64,000 bases of DNA from Elysia crispata (lineage: Eukaryota; Mollusca; Gastropoda; Plakobranchidae), in NCBI GenBank assembly GCA_033675545.1, contig JAWDGP010005686.1, positions 1,350,001 through 1,414,000 on the forward strand. The letters are read 5' to 3'. Positions 38,001 through 51,100 of this stretch are shown piece after piece; the first letter of the stretch is position 1, and each line of letters opens with the position of its first letter. The translations under genes and the position numbers were made by a program. The notes under the pieces were generated by a model that was not told the origin of the DNA, searched no databases, and saw only the letters and a program-made list of their open reading frames with translations.

Positions 38001-38729
38001 TGGCAAATTGTTCTTATTCAATAATCAACTTTACTTATAGTGGCAAATTGTTCTTATTCAATAATCAACTTTACTTATAGTGGCAAATTGTTCTTATTCA
38101 ATAATCAACTTTACTTATAGTGGCAAATTGTTCTTATTCAATAATCAACTTTACTTATAGTGGCAAATTGTTCTCATTCAATAATCAACTTTACTTATGG
38201 TGGCAAATTGTTCTTATTCAATAATCAACTTTACTTATAGTGGCAAATTGTTCTTATTCAATAATCAATTTTACTTATGGGGCAAATTGTTCTTACTCAA
38301 TAATCAACTTTACTTATGGTGGCAAATTGTTCTTACTCAATAATCATCTTTACTTATAGTGGCAAATTGTTCTTATTCAATAATCAACTTTACTTATAGT
38401 GGCAAATTGTTCTTATTCAATAATCAACTTTACTTATAGTGGCAAATTGTTCTTATTCAATAATCAACTTTACTTATAGTGGCAAATTGTTCTTATTCAA
38501 TAATCAACTTTACTTATGGTGGCAAATTGTTCTTATTCAATAATCAACTTTACTTATAGTGGCAAATTGTTCTTACTTAATAATCAACTTTACTTATGGT
38601 GGCAAATTGTTCTTATTCAATAATCAACTTTACTTATAGTGGCAAATTGTTCTTACTCAATAATCAACTTTACTTATGGTGGCAAATTGTTCTTACTCAA
38701 TAACCATCTTTACTTATAGTGGCAAATTG
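38001..38729. repeat. 40-bp minisatellite, about 18 copies
   Basis: Unit TGGCAAATTGTTCTTATTCA plus ATAATCAACTTTACTTATAG. Copies differ by single bases (TATAG/TATGG, TTATTC/TTACTC). Confidence 0.97.
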
Positions 38730-40621
38730 GAACATTGGCACATGGAATCTCAAATTTGCAAGCTCTGGATGTATCCATGGAACTTTCAACAAATTCTCAT
38801 GATTTAGAAAAATTATTTACAATTAAAGTTATCTATAAAATCAAGTAGAAAGAAACTTGACTACTTGGTGATTAATTCTCAACTCCCTTCTCACTGCAAG
38901 TTCTTCCAGTCTACTTGGCATGATCTGGGAAAACCAAGGAGTTGCTACAATTCTACCACAGGTTTCCTGAAGTCCAAATAAAAGGAAAAGGTAATAAAAA
39001 AAAAAAAAAGAGACAGTCTTCCTACAAATGAGACAGTGGAATGAAGTAGCTTGTATCTAAATGCATATGGTTTAGTTGAGTGCTTAAAACTACTTCAAGG
39101 GTTACTATTCTTACAGGGATTCAGTATTAATTTTGTAACAGAAGTGCTTACTTCTCTACTCAGTCTTTTGTCATTGAGTGAAGTTTTCAGTTCATTTTTT
39201 TTTTTTTATCATTTGCTGATCGCTATTTATAATTTTTTTTTCACTTTGTAGAGTAACTTTGTGTCACTGCTGTGGTTACAGCTGTTATTTTTTTTTTTGC
39301 TTTTCTTCCCATTTATTTTTCTCTCTCTTTCCTCCCTTTGATTTAAATTAGGTGACAAAGAGGAAAAAAATATTTTGCCATTGAACTTAATGAAGAGAAA
39401 ATCTAATGAGGACACCTAACCCCTCTCCCTAAAACAAGGCCTAGGCGATAGCCTAGTTGCTAGATTTAAACCTTACACTTTAGTGTATCTCATCCAGTAG
39501 TTTTTCCATTACTCTCACTCATAAGTCTTGACTTTTCATAAAATCCATGATGTTGTTCTTATGATGTATGAAAGACCCTGAGATTTGGGGGTGGTTCCAC
39601 CAATCACCACCTTTATGTTCAAAATTAATCTCTGTCTTTTTACTATTCTTCCACCCTTGCTGTTCACCAGGCAGCTTGAAACTGAGGCTCTGAAGCAGAT
39701 TGCACACTCAAATCAAATACATTTAGATAGCCACTACTTTAACAGTAATACCGGTACATTATTGATGATGCTGTGGTTTCTGTTGGCAAAGAGGAGAGAA
39801 AATGAATGATAACATGATAATCGCAGTGACCATCCAGAGCACTGCACAATAAAAACCAGTCAACTGATAAAAAATACTTACAGCACCATTGACAACAATG
39901 TCAACAAGAATCGTTCAAAATCAATTCACAGCCAACTACAATAGAATAATTAAAACAAAAACTGATCATGTTTGCTCCCTACTAAACAATGCATGGGTCA
40001 CAGATTCTGTCTTCAGTGAAGCAATTGTGTTCAATGTCTTCCTCTCATTCTTAATAAAAAAAAAAAATGATGAACTGAAGACGTTGCTCAAGATCACAAC
40101 AAAATCGCACAGGTGTATTAAGTCAACGCCAATTTTGATTGAATTTTTTTTCTAAGTTAAAGTTGATCTCCTACCATACAGTTTAGACCATATTAGAATG
40201 GCAGTCCCATCCACATAACAAAATTAAACAACTTAAAGAATTTTATAAAAATAAAAAAAATTAAACATTGGACATTCTTTCAAGGAGATAACATCCATCC
40301 CTAAACCCGTCAAATTTCTTAATACAGAATATAATATAATCCTGATACATTGACGACTTTCGAATAACAATGAATGGCCATGTACGATGTGTATAAGCAA
40401 GAGTTTAGGTCTATCGGTCTGTATATGCTAGTGTGTTGGTTCATAATTACTTGTGAGTGGGGTACGTAGGTGTGTGAGTGAGACTTTTTTACAGGTATGC
40501 GCTTCTTTCCATCACAGATAAAAGAAATCTTTTTAAAAAATTCGCAATGAAAAGAAAGCTAGAAAAAAACCCTCAAATAATTTGAGAATGAAACTGTTTG
40601 TTAATCACATTTTCTGATATG
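38730..40621. other. Spacer, nothing recognised
   Basis: AT-rich with several poly(A)/poly(T) runs. Short frames on both strands have no recognisable content. Confidence 0.5.
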
Positions 40622-40747
40622 GCAGAAAACGATAATGTATTTGTCTAATAGTCAGAAAACCATAATGTATTTGTCTAGTAGTCAGAAAACGATAATGTAT
40701 TTGTCTAGTAGTCAGAAAACGATAATGTATTTGTCTCGTAGTCAGAA
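40622..40747. repeat. 30-bp tandem repeat, four copies
   Basis: Unit GTCAGAAAACGATAATGTAT plus TTGTCTAGTA, copies almost identical. Confidence 0.93.
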
Positions 40748-42057
40748 GGTACGTGGGTTGCAGAACAGCTTGCCATGCAGCAAAAGTTTTGTGTGGAGAG
40801 TGAACTAACTCCACATACACCCATGTCCCTCCTATACAACATCAGAATCTGCTGTTTGTACAGAAAAAAAAGTTTTAATTGAGATGAACATATCAAATCA
40901 AATACATAACACTTTTCAGTAATCAGCTTAAAAATCCATCTAGACATACTGTATGGTTTGCATATTAAGGACAATAGCTTTTCTCCCACTGAGACCAGTG
41001 ACTCCATGTGGAAACGTGAGATGGAAGTGTAGTTCAGTAAAGGGAGCTAATTCTTGGCTTCCAAATCATCTCCACTCATAACTAATACCTTTGACAGCCA
41101 CTGCTATTTTCTCCTTAAGGTCAGTAGTACAACTCATAGAAAGCTTAGCGGCAATAAAAAAAACATCACAGAAATGGTTTTGCAGTCATTATGGCTTATG
41201 ATAAGTTTAAGGAGAATGGATTTGAATCAAGCAAACACTTGAGATAATGAAGACTGAATTTGTGACTATATAACATAACTCTTAAAATCCATGCATAACA
41301 TGCAATACTTGGCATGAAATTGTGACTGTTTCACAAAATTAGATCAGTTTTTATAATGCATATAATATTTAAGTATCATTGTACAATGAACTGAAATTGG
41401 CATACATTTCTTCATTCCATCAAAACTTCCCAAGTCCTGTTCCATCCAATGACCTGTCATGTCCATATCTAAACTGATAAACTACTCAGGTTTTTGTGGA
41501 ACACTTCACTCTTCAGATATCTCAGAAATCGGTGCAGGTAACATGTTATTAGATTTAGATATTAGAGCTTTATTAATCTGTAGAATATCTAGAATTTGTC
41601 ATATTCTCATCATTTTTTCTGAGGTAAAGAAAGACTCAAAAACAGCAACTCAGTTAAATTCTTGCCCAAAAGTAAGACCTAATATCTTTAGCTTCAATCA
41701 GACGAGTTTAGGGCTAATTTTTCTTTTAATTGAAACAAATCTGGCACAGTTGGAAAAGACCAGTTCATTCAACCTGCAGAAAAGTAATCAACAATAGATT
41801 CATTAATATAAAATAATTGATAAACAAGTGTTTCCATATCTCAAGTGATCTTGCTTGTTATGTTTATTGTCACTGTTTCGTTCACTTGACTAGAGCACTT
41901 GCCAACTGCTTTTGCAACAGAAACAAAAACTCAAGAACGTGTGCCTTTCTTAGTTGCCCAAACAAGATACTTGACATAGAGGTCAACCTGTGGACCTAAT
42001 ATATTTCCCCTTGCATTCCACAGAGTCCAAAGTGGTGAAGGATCCGATCCACGAAGA
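40748..42057 (-). other. Region 3' of the K-Cl cotransporter stop
   Basis: Holds the 3' untranslated region of the minus-strand gene. The first AATAAA on that strand after the stop is at about 41863-41868, some 190 nt downstream. I cannot say whether this or a later signal is used. No other gene seen. Confidence 0.4.
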
Positions 42058-42149
42058 CTAAGAGTAGATTGTGATGACCTCACGGCCACTGCCCCGCACC
42101 ATCAGGACTCGATCAAGACCTTCCGTCAACACCTCCAGAAATTCCATGT
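42058..42149 (-). CDS. kcc: kcc last exon
   Basis: Encodes the end of Tyr then [20 protein letters not shown] and the family ending EVITIYS, followed by TAG (42058-42060). Acceptor CATTAG, 14 nt after TTCTTAAC, a U12-type branch site. Confidence 0.96.
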
Positions 42150-45100
42150 CTAATGATATTTGGTTAAGAATAATTGACTCAACAAAAAAAAACCTTCATA
42201 TTTATCTATACAAGAAAACTTTTTCTATTCTTTGAGGAAAAAAGAGATGCAAAAAGTAACAGCTTTATAGCAATAAAGATTTAGCCACTGAAGCTGATGA
42301 CCTTTTCCATATTTTGACTTCATGTTCATAAGAACTTAAGATTTTTTTCATAAATCTAAGTTTTAGTCACTTGGGTGTTGTTGAAAAACCATTGGTATTT
42401 TTCTTTGTTAATGAGCATTGCAGATGCGAAACTTTGAACTTTGTACAGAAATCTATTGATCTACTTAAGGAATATCTCCAGGTTGGACATTGTTGATTTG
42501 AGGTCTAGAGCTAAAAAACTAATATTGTAACTTACACACTGGCAAAGAATCTAACCATACCTGAATTGGAAGAAAATCAGAAAGTATCAGATTAAAATGT
42601 GTAAATGTGTCAGCCTTAAAGATGTTTCTACCAATCAAGGATACAGTTCAGCTCGCCTGAATCTGTCTTGGGTGGTGCTGGAAGATTCAGGATTACCAGT
42701 TGGGCTCCGTGTGACTTGTCTACAATGTGTTCGTTGAGACGCACTGCTGTGTGCATGCGACGAACGTTGTGTCTGTCTCTACAGGCAAACAAGATGAAAA
42801 GAGCACCTTGAATCGTGTTCACCAGAATGTTTAACTACAATCTGCAGCTATGCAAAAAAACCAATGCATCTTAGTTTAGATGTACATAAATAGCAGATAA
42901 AAAACCATACCATCAAAAAGTTTCAGAGGAGAAAAAAAATTTATAAAAAATTATTAAAAATACAGTGCCTTTGAAGATATATATCAGTTATCTAGTCAGA
43001 TGACATTTAAAATAATGTTGCCAATCAACCTGTTTTAGATTTTTATGTTTAAAATCACCGCATTTGACAAAAAAGTTCTCATATGAAAAAGGAAAAGATT
43101 TCAAGAAGTTTCTAAAAAATGCCTCTCCTTTGAGTGATTACTCACGGCTTTTTCTGCATTGCGCTCTGCATATCCTGGGGGGTGAACGTGAACTGGGCCT
43201 TGTCCAGGGTACGCTGGTTCAAGCTGTCCACAGTGTCGGTTGTGCTCTCCTCATTCTCTGGAACCGGTGTGAGAGTAATGGTTGGGACGCGGCTTGTGTC
43301 TGCTGCCAACATCTGCCATCAAGTGCCACACAAACAAACAACAATGGATGTGAGGTATCACAACATTATACTGCTCTTTTGTTAACAGTCTTACTTATAG
43401 CAGATGAGATCAAACTTCCCTTAAAAGGTGAACTCATGACAATGGTCACAGATATATTGATAGTCAGACATGCAAGTTTGCCCTTATTATTGTGTCAATA
43501 TTCAGCTCTGAGTTAGGTACTGGAAAATAGCCACCTATCTTTGGAAGAACGATAGCTGTCTAAGATTTTTAATCAGGTTAGGGATTAGAAGTGATTGCTG
43601 CACATACTCATTTCTAAAAAAAAATTTGTGTTTTCTAGAACATGCAGAGAAAGTTTTTAATGATTTCTTCTTTACTTTTGCTCTTTCTTCAACTAGTTAA
43701 TTTTAATGAATGGTGCATTTTTAGGCCTAATTTCATTATTTTAATAATTAACAACTAAGCTTTGGATACAAAATGCCATCTTCCGATTGAAAACACACTG
43801 TGTACAGTTTGATGTAGCCATCATAAATTCTTCTCACAAAGGAGATATGTCATGTAAGTCAGAGGTGCTATAAAAAAATAGCGAATGATAAGTTGCCAAA
43901 TTGTAAGACCATAAGTAGTTACTTTTCTTACATTTGACGGTTCATAATATTGAACCGAAGAACCTAAACTGAACATGTCTCACCCCGCCTGTCTGTCCAG
44001 CGCGTATCTTGCTCAGCATGTCTGTCCTCTGCTCCATCATGAGGGTCCTCTCATACGTATATGCCGAGATATCCTGGTTACTCTATGAATCCAACATAAA
44101 ACATGCTTATAAGAAATTTTTACTCGTACTCAGTATTGTGCAATATAACATTGCATTATACTATCTCGTGTGTTTTAACATATTTGATTAGTTTCAAATT
44201 TATCTGACAGTACATGCAAGAAAATTCTTATCCTTTGATCCAAGTATAGATTAATATGTGCACATTATGATCACAAGTAAAGTGTAAACCAGGCAAAGAA
44301 ATTCAAGAATTGTTCATTACCTATTTAATCATCTAGAACAATAGATATGTGCATTTAGTCCTTTTGTTTTTCAGTGCTAGGCTTTCTGAACCAAAAAAAT
44401 AGCCATTCAAAATCTATAGTAAAATCTAATGCAATTTTCACTATATATTTTTTAGGATTTATGCATAATCTGACACCTTTTTTTTTTCTTTTTTTCTTTG
44501 TCGTTTACTTCAAGAGACTTTAGCACCAAAATAAAGCTTTTGTGGTAACTGCCTACAGCACACTAAGCAAGAGAAAGCACTTTGTCACCTACTACCATTT
44601 ACTACTGCTCCTAATGCAACTCATACTGCTTCTATTCCAACAGCTGCAGTTGCTGTTACTATTTCATGTCCTACAACTACTACCACTAGTTCTGCATTTG
44701 ATGACCGGTATTTACAATATTGCAGTCCTTGCTGCTGCTGCCGCTAGCAGTATCATTAACACATTTTTTTTCCTTTAAACGCTAATTCTACTACAGTTGT
44801 CCATTTGCTCTATATTAGTTTCAAGGTAAGTCAATACCAAGCAATATACCTTTCTTAACCCATGGCAGATTATAGTGATCATCATAAGATTTTATTATAG
44901 GATTGCAAACGATCTCTTACTGTGTGAAGATGAAGGGTTGATTTGCTGAGGTACCTGTATAGTGTGGCTGCAAACTGTTTCTCATTCAGTCATGACTAGA
45001 ACAGGACCTCAGGCAACCACTACTGGTACGATTTGTAGAAATACTTTAACCCCTAGCACTACCATTACTATTACAACAGCTGCATATTACGACTACTGTT

Positions 45101-48100
45101 GCAACTTTTCATATAACTGTTATCACCAACACTGTTGCTGCTGCTCCTACTATTAGTACTACTATAGTTACTTTTACTAATACACTACCATCACACCCTA
45201 ATCCTCTCATCATAACTGCTGTTTGTACTCTTACTTCTACTGAAGTCACTTTTACTAATACACTACCATCACACTCTACTCATTGGACCATAATTACTGC
45301 TGCTTCTATTTTTATCTCCAGAATTACTTTTATTAATATATTACAACCACCCCTTACTCATTCATCCCCATCATAACCATTGCTGTTGCTCTTACTTCTA
45401 ATAGATTACTTTTACTAATACATCACTATCACATCCTACTCATCTTACCATAATGACTGCTATTACTCTTATTACTTCTTGAGTTACTTTCAACAATGTA
45501 TTTATATCACATCTCCAGCACCAGCAAGATGTTTACCCACCATTTCCACCACATCCACATCTGCCTGTATCCTCAACTGGTACAGATATGTCTGCAGATC
45601 TTTCTTCATCTGGATAGAATTGTCCTCAGTTTCTGATAGGTCAAAGGTTAAGGCCTCCTAGATCTATACAGATTTAACGACATTGTCTGAGCCTCAGCTT
45701 TGCAACTGACACTAAGAACTTGTGTTCTCGTGTTCTCATCAAACTAGTGACCATCATAAAACTGAGTAGTAGTGTTGGTCAATTCCAGTCAAATTCTCTG
45801 GTTTTCGGGCTAGTTCACCTGGTTTGATGTGATGCCCATTGTGCTGACAGTGTCGGTCTCAAACAATGCCTGGTTTGGTGCGATGCCCATTGTGCTGACA
45901 GTGTCAGTCTCAAACAATGCCTGGTTTGGTGCGATGCCCATTGTGCTGACAGTGTCAGTCTCAAACAATGCCTGGTTTGATGCGATGCCCATTGTGCTGA
46001 CAGTGTCAGTCTCAAACAATGCCTGGTTTGATGCGATGCCCATTGTGCTGACAGTGTCAGTCTCAAACAATGCCATGTATGACACATCAATATGATTGAG
46101 CCTCCTTACCTCTCCCAGCAAAGGATACAAATTTGAAGCTTTTTTCATTAACTTTGACAATAGATTGTTGCATCACAGTCACTCCTATATCATCAACACC
46201 AAGGCAAGGCCACACACTTCTACTGAGTCAACACTGTATTATTACCGATTTGGTCATAGTGAGCCATTCTCCTGAATACAAACTTTGACCGCCACTTGCT
46301 GCACCACTTTAACTCTCACACTAGAGAATCAGGGCTTGTAATTTGGTGGTTGAGGCTACCTGAATGTTCTTAAGTTGCGATAACCTTAATAAAACATTTA
46401 AAAAAAATATGTTTGAATGTGTGTGCCCTTTACAATTGTGAATATGTAAACACTTTGAGAAAGTGTGTAACTATAACAACCTTTTCCTCATGTCTCAAAC
46501 AAATTGATGGAAGGCAAAGGTAAGAATGAGGAGAACGAAAGCTAGTGAAACCATCAGAGATATGCTAGTTTTCTGGTGAGTAAAGGATACGGGCCACTGT
46601 GAAGATACGAAGCTTGCAGTTCTTCCACGTCCTGTCTTGCTTCAAGAGGAAGGGCAGCAGCATCAGCAGACCTCCGTCATGTGGGGGCGAAGGTCAAGGA
46701 GAAAAAACAGAAACAAGCACACTAACATATTTTTCTCCATTTGGAAAAAAAGGACAAAAATGAACAAGAAAAAGAAAAAAGAAATTTATCAAGAGGTTTA
46801 AATAAAGTTAAGTAGCTCAAATCCTCCCTTCTCTCACTGTAAAGACAGACATTGGTTTGATATTAAGTTTTAGGGCAGGAAAAAGTCAGTCAGATCATCT
46901 TGAGAAATACACACGAGAAAGCTGGGCTAACCCCAAGCTTCCAAGTATGAATCTCCCTTTTCTTTCTCCTCCAGTAATCTTTGTATATTAGATTTAATTT
47001 GGCTTAAACCATGAGCAAACCCAACCTATGTCTTGCTTCATGTATTATTTTCTTCATTTAACTTGAAGCCAGAGGTTGAGACAAGAGGACTCGGTCACAG
47101 GATTATTGAGAGCTTGCATGGGATTTCTTTCTATGACACACTCAATTTGTCTACTAAAGTAGAAAATGATCTTCCCTCAGAGGAGATGAGACTAGCTCTG
47201 GGTGCCCACAAACACTCCCTCACATGACCTGACAGCAAACTACTCCATACAATAATACTAGTATTGGGTAAAGGATATGCACAATCCACCAGACATCAAT
47301 GGTGCCCCGCACTTTGACCCCTTGGTCCGGAAACTGATTGATGCCTTTCGGTACCAGAAGAGCCATCTTGGCTGCCTCGACATTACGCACTGTATCTGAT
47401 CAGGGAGGAAACAAGATGTGGAATATTCCATTGACTGCAGTCCTGAAGTCAATCAATGTTTAAGAACAATACAAATCCCCTGAACTATCTCAGTTTTTGT
47501 TAATCATTATTCAGGTGATTAGTGATCAAGAAATCATACTTTAAAAAAATTAGGACTAGACACAAATACATGAGTCTCCACTAAGATGTGAGAACAGTAA
47601 TACGAAAGTGGCATGATATTGAACTATTTTAATAAGCATAGTAAAATTTTACAACTTTGCTACTTGAATAACTTCATACACTGCTCCCCATTAGAAAGAT
47701 GGAGGGATCTGCCTTGACAGGATAATACTAATGTTTTTCAACTTGTATATTACCACACCCTTATAACTTAATGATATGATATAATTAAAGATTAAAAATC
47801 ATATTTACAGGAAATAGTGAAGCAAACAGAAAACTAAAAAACTATCCAGTACTTCAGCTCTTTCCCACTGCTCCAGGATCATCATATATATACGATTAAT
47901 CACATGGAGATGGCTTTTTTCAGACTCAAGCAATCAACCATTCGCAAAGTAAAACAGAAAGAGAAACAAAAATAACTTCCCAGTATCTTATGAGAAGTGC
48001 TTGGAATGAATGGATCAGGTTAAAAGCTGACTGGGAGTAAGAAAACAGAAAAGAAGCTATTGTAAGCAAGGCTTATTTTTACTGTGTTGCTCTTTACCTA

Positions 48101-51100
48101 AGAAAGTTTTGAAACTCTTGGTGTTGGCATCGTGTCTCCAGCCATAAGGCCAGCCCAGAACTACCGTGTTGTGCTTCAGGCCACCGAGTCCAGCACTTTG
48201 GATGCTGCGAAACAGGAGGTGAAGAGAGTTGCCATTGATAAGTCGATTGTATGCTTATTTGATGTACCCACTCCACAAGAGGGTGATCTTAGACTTTTCT
48301 AAATTATATGGCAGAACTGTTAAGTTCATGGAACATTTTATGTCATACAATTTTACATCTGCCCATGGCTAGCATCTATGGCAAGCAAATTGTTCTCAAA
48401 AAAGTAAATTTAAAAGCCATGTCCTCACTAATAGTTATACTAGATCTCTACCTTCTGTGGTAGACTTATTGAATAAAGTCTGAAATTTAGACTGACATGA
48501 TAACTGTTCAGTTACTTCTATAGAGATGACTTGCCTAGCAGTATGTTTAAGCAACTAATCCATCGCTTGCTGATATGTTCAATTGACTTGCTGTTTAGGG
48601 CTGTGGCAGGCCGCCCCATTTGTAATATTAAAGCAACCTATCAAGGAATGGCCCAGTATAATACTAGATCTTTTAAAATGTAATTTAACTTCCCCAATTA
48701 ATGGCTCCACACAACTTACAGCTGGCATAAACCCTCGGAGACATTTTTGGAAATGATCACATCCCAGAATCCCTTCACACCACAGTCTTTGATGATGTTA
48801 ATCAGTGACTGGTGGTCGCAAAAAAATATAAAAAAAAAGTTCACAGTAAGACAAAACATTTTTTGCATTGGTTTCATTCTAAGATGGGTTCTGTTACAGA
48901 CAATCAAGGTGTGCTCTGGCCCTATAATAACACTATAAGTATCTCCATGAGAAATAAAAAAAAAAAACAGAAAAAAAAAGTTCTTCCAGAAGCAACCATA
49001 GATTGAATGAATAAAGTTTAAGAAATAAAAAGGGAATCTCGACACATTTGATTCAATGCGTCTCAGTTAGCTTTAAGAGTTTCCAGTGAATCCAATATAC
49101 TTTTATGAGTTTCCAATGGTAAAAAAAAAACGTTCTATGTATGTATTTCTTTGGTGCAATTTTTTATTTCAGCAAATAAATATGATGACTATAAGAAAAC
49201 TTCAGTAAGTTAAAATCGTAGAAAAGTGTTTTGCATAGCATTAACAAATATACATTAGAGTATTGTTTTAAATTTGTTATATAACTAAATAACTTTTTGT
49301 TCTGGCTATCTCAAAAGTGCTAAAGCAGATGTGCTGGAGATAAGATCAAGATAATCCTATGCAATTATTTTGGACTTTCATGCTCAATGTAGGATTGTTC
49401 AAAAATGTTAACAATGCACACCTGTCTAGCTGCCTGGGCATCTGGATACCTGTCCTTGAACTCTCCCTCCAAGACGCTGTTGACCAGCACAAGACCTTTA
49501 CCTGAGGACACACAACACATTGGAAGCAGAAAGGGACAGCATCAAGATAACGCACTGAGGACACACAACACATTGGAAGCAGAAAGGGACAGCATCAAGA
49601 TAACGCACTGAGGACACACAACACATTGGAAGCAGAAAGGGACAGCATCAAGATAATGCACTGAGGACACACAACACATTGGAAGCAGAAAAGGACAGCA
49701 TCAAGATAATGCACTGAGGACACACAACACATTGGAAGCAGAAAAGGACAGCATCAAGATAATGCACTGAGAACACACAACACATTGGAAGCAGAAAAGG
49801 ACAGCATCAAGATAATGCACTGAGAACACACAACACATTGGAAGCAGAAAAGGACAGCATCAAGATAATGCACTGAGAACACACAACACATTGGAAGCAG
49901 AAAAGGACAGCATCAAGATAATGCACTGAGAACACACAACACATTGGAAGCAGAAAAGGACAGCATCAAGATATCGCAATGAGGATACACAACATGTTGG
50001 AAGCAAAAAGGGACAGCATCAAGATAAGGCATTTGTTTACTAGGCAGGGTAAACATTTCCGCAAAGTTTCCATCAAGTCTCCCATAACTTGCCTACTTCA
50101 AAATTTGAAAATCTGTAACAAACATAATTTTTTTTTCTGTAACAAGAGACAAAATTCTGTAACAGCCCACTACAGGCGTCACAGCACACAATGCTCCCAA
50201 CCACTGAAAATCATCGGCGCCAAGGTGATGTAAAACAATTCCGCACAATTCCATTAGTTTAAAGTTAAAACAAAATAGACACTAATTTCAGAGAAGAGGA
50301 ATTCAAAGCAATTGGTTTTAAAAATTCAGATTTCGAATGAAAATGACTATGCATTGTAATAATCTTCAATGTCATGAACAATTCTCTTTTACCTGGATTA
50401 TTTCAATCATGGGCTTAGGGCTAGAGCAGAGAACCTCATTCTCCTTGTTCTACTCAGTGCCCCCTTCACTTTCAGAGTCAAGGGTAGGTAAAAGCTTGGG
50501 TTATTTCCAACAATTGCTGCTTCATCAAAGACCTTTTCTGAGCCAAAATCATGTTGTTTTTTACATTAGTGTCACTTGCATGAATTTTTACTGTATTAGT
50601 GCTGCTGCCAAATGAATGAGTGTTAGTTTCCTTTGCAGCTTCAATCAGTTCTATTTGATTGTCTTGAATCACAACTGGGGTAGACGAGACACTATACGCC
50701 CACAACTATAGCTAGACCTAGTGCTTTTAGGATGCTGCCTTTCTTTGACTTATGTCTATCTGTTATTTCACTTTTCTTTTTCCCCCTTAAAGTTACTTTT
50801 TTTGTGAGTAGTGATATGTTTGTCCAGATTTTGTTTATTGGCTTTAATCGAGATCTTACTTAGAACACCTTAATCAAAAGACAGACAGCACCCAAATATA
50901 CTGTTTTAGCGTCTGCTTCATCTAATTTGGCAAGACAATAAATGCATGTGTGGCTGTGCGGTCAGGCCCAAAGCAAGGTCCAAAAAACCCGATTAGTCAG
51001 AAGTTGTAACATGATTGTATAACAACCTAAGGCATCAGTAAAGCCTGATATCTATAATAAGGTTAAACGTCTCCCTTTATTTCTCGTATAATCATGTACA

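Noticed and set aside
46681..47279. Explaining the exon 14-15 junction with a normal GT-AG intron
   Set aside because: Any nearby GT/AG pair removes or shifts the conserved VHDGG residues, while the AT-AC pair fits phase, donor and branch site.
49502..50032. The 53-bp array as a CRISPR-like repeat-spacer series
   Set aside because: Repeats are contiguous with no variable spacers, and the DNA is eukaryotic.
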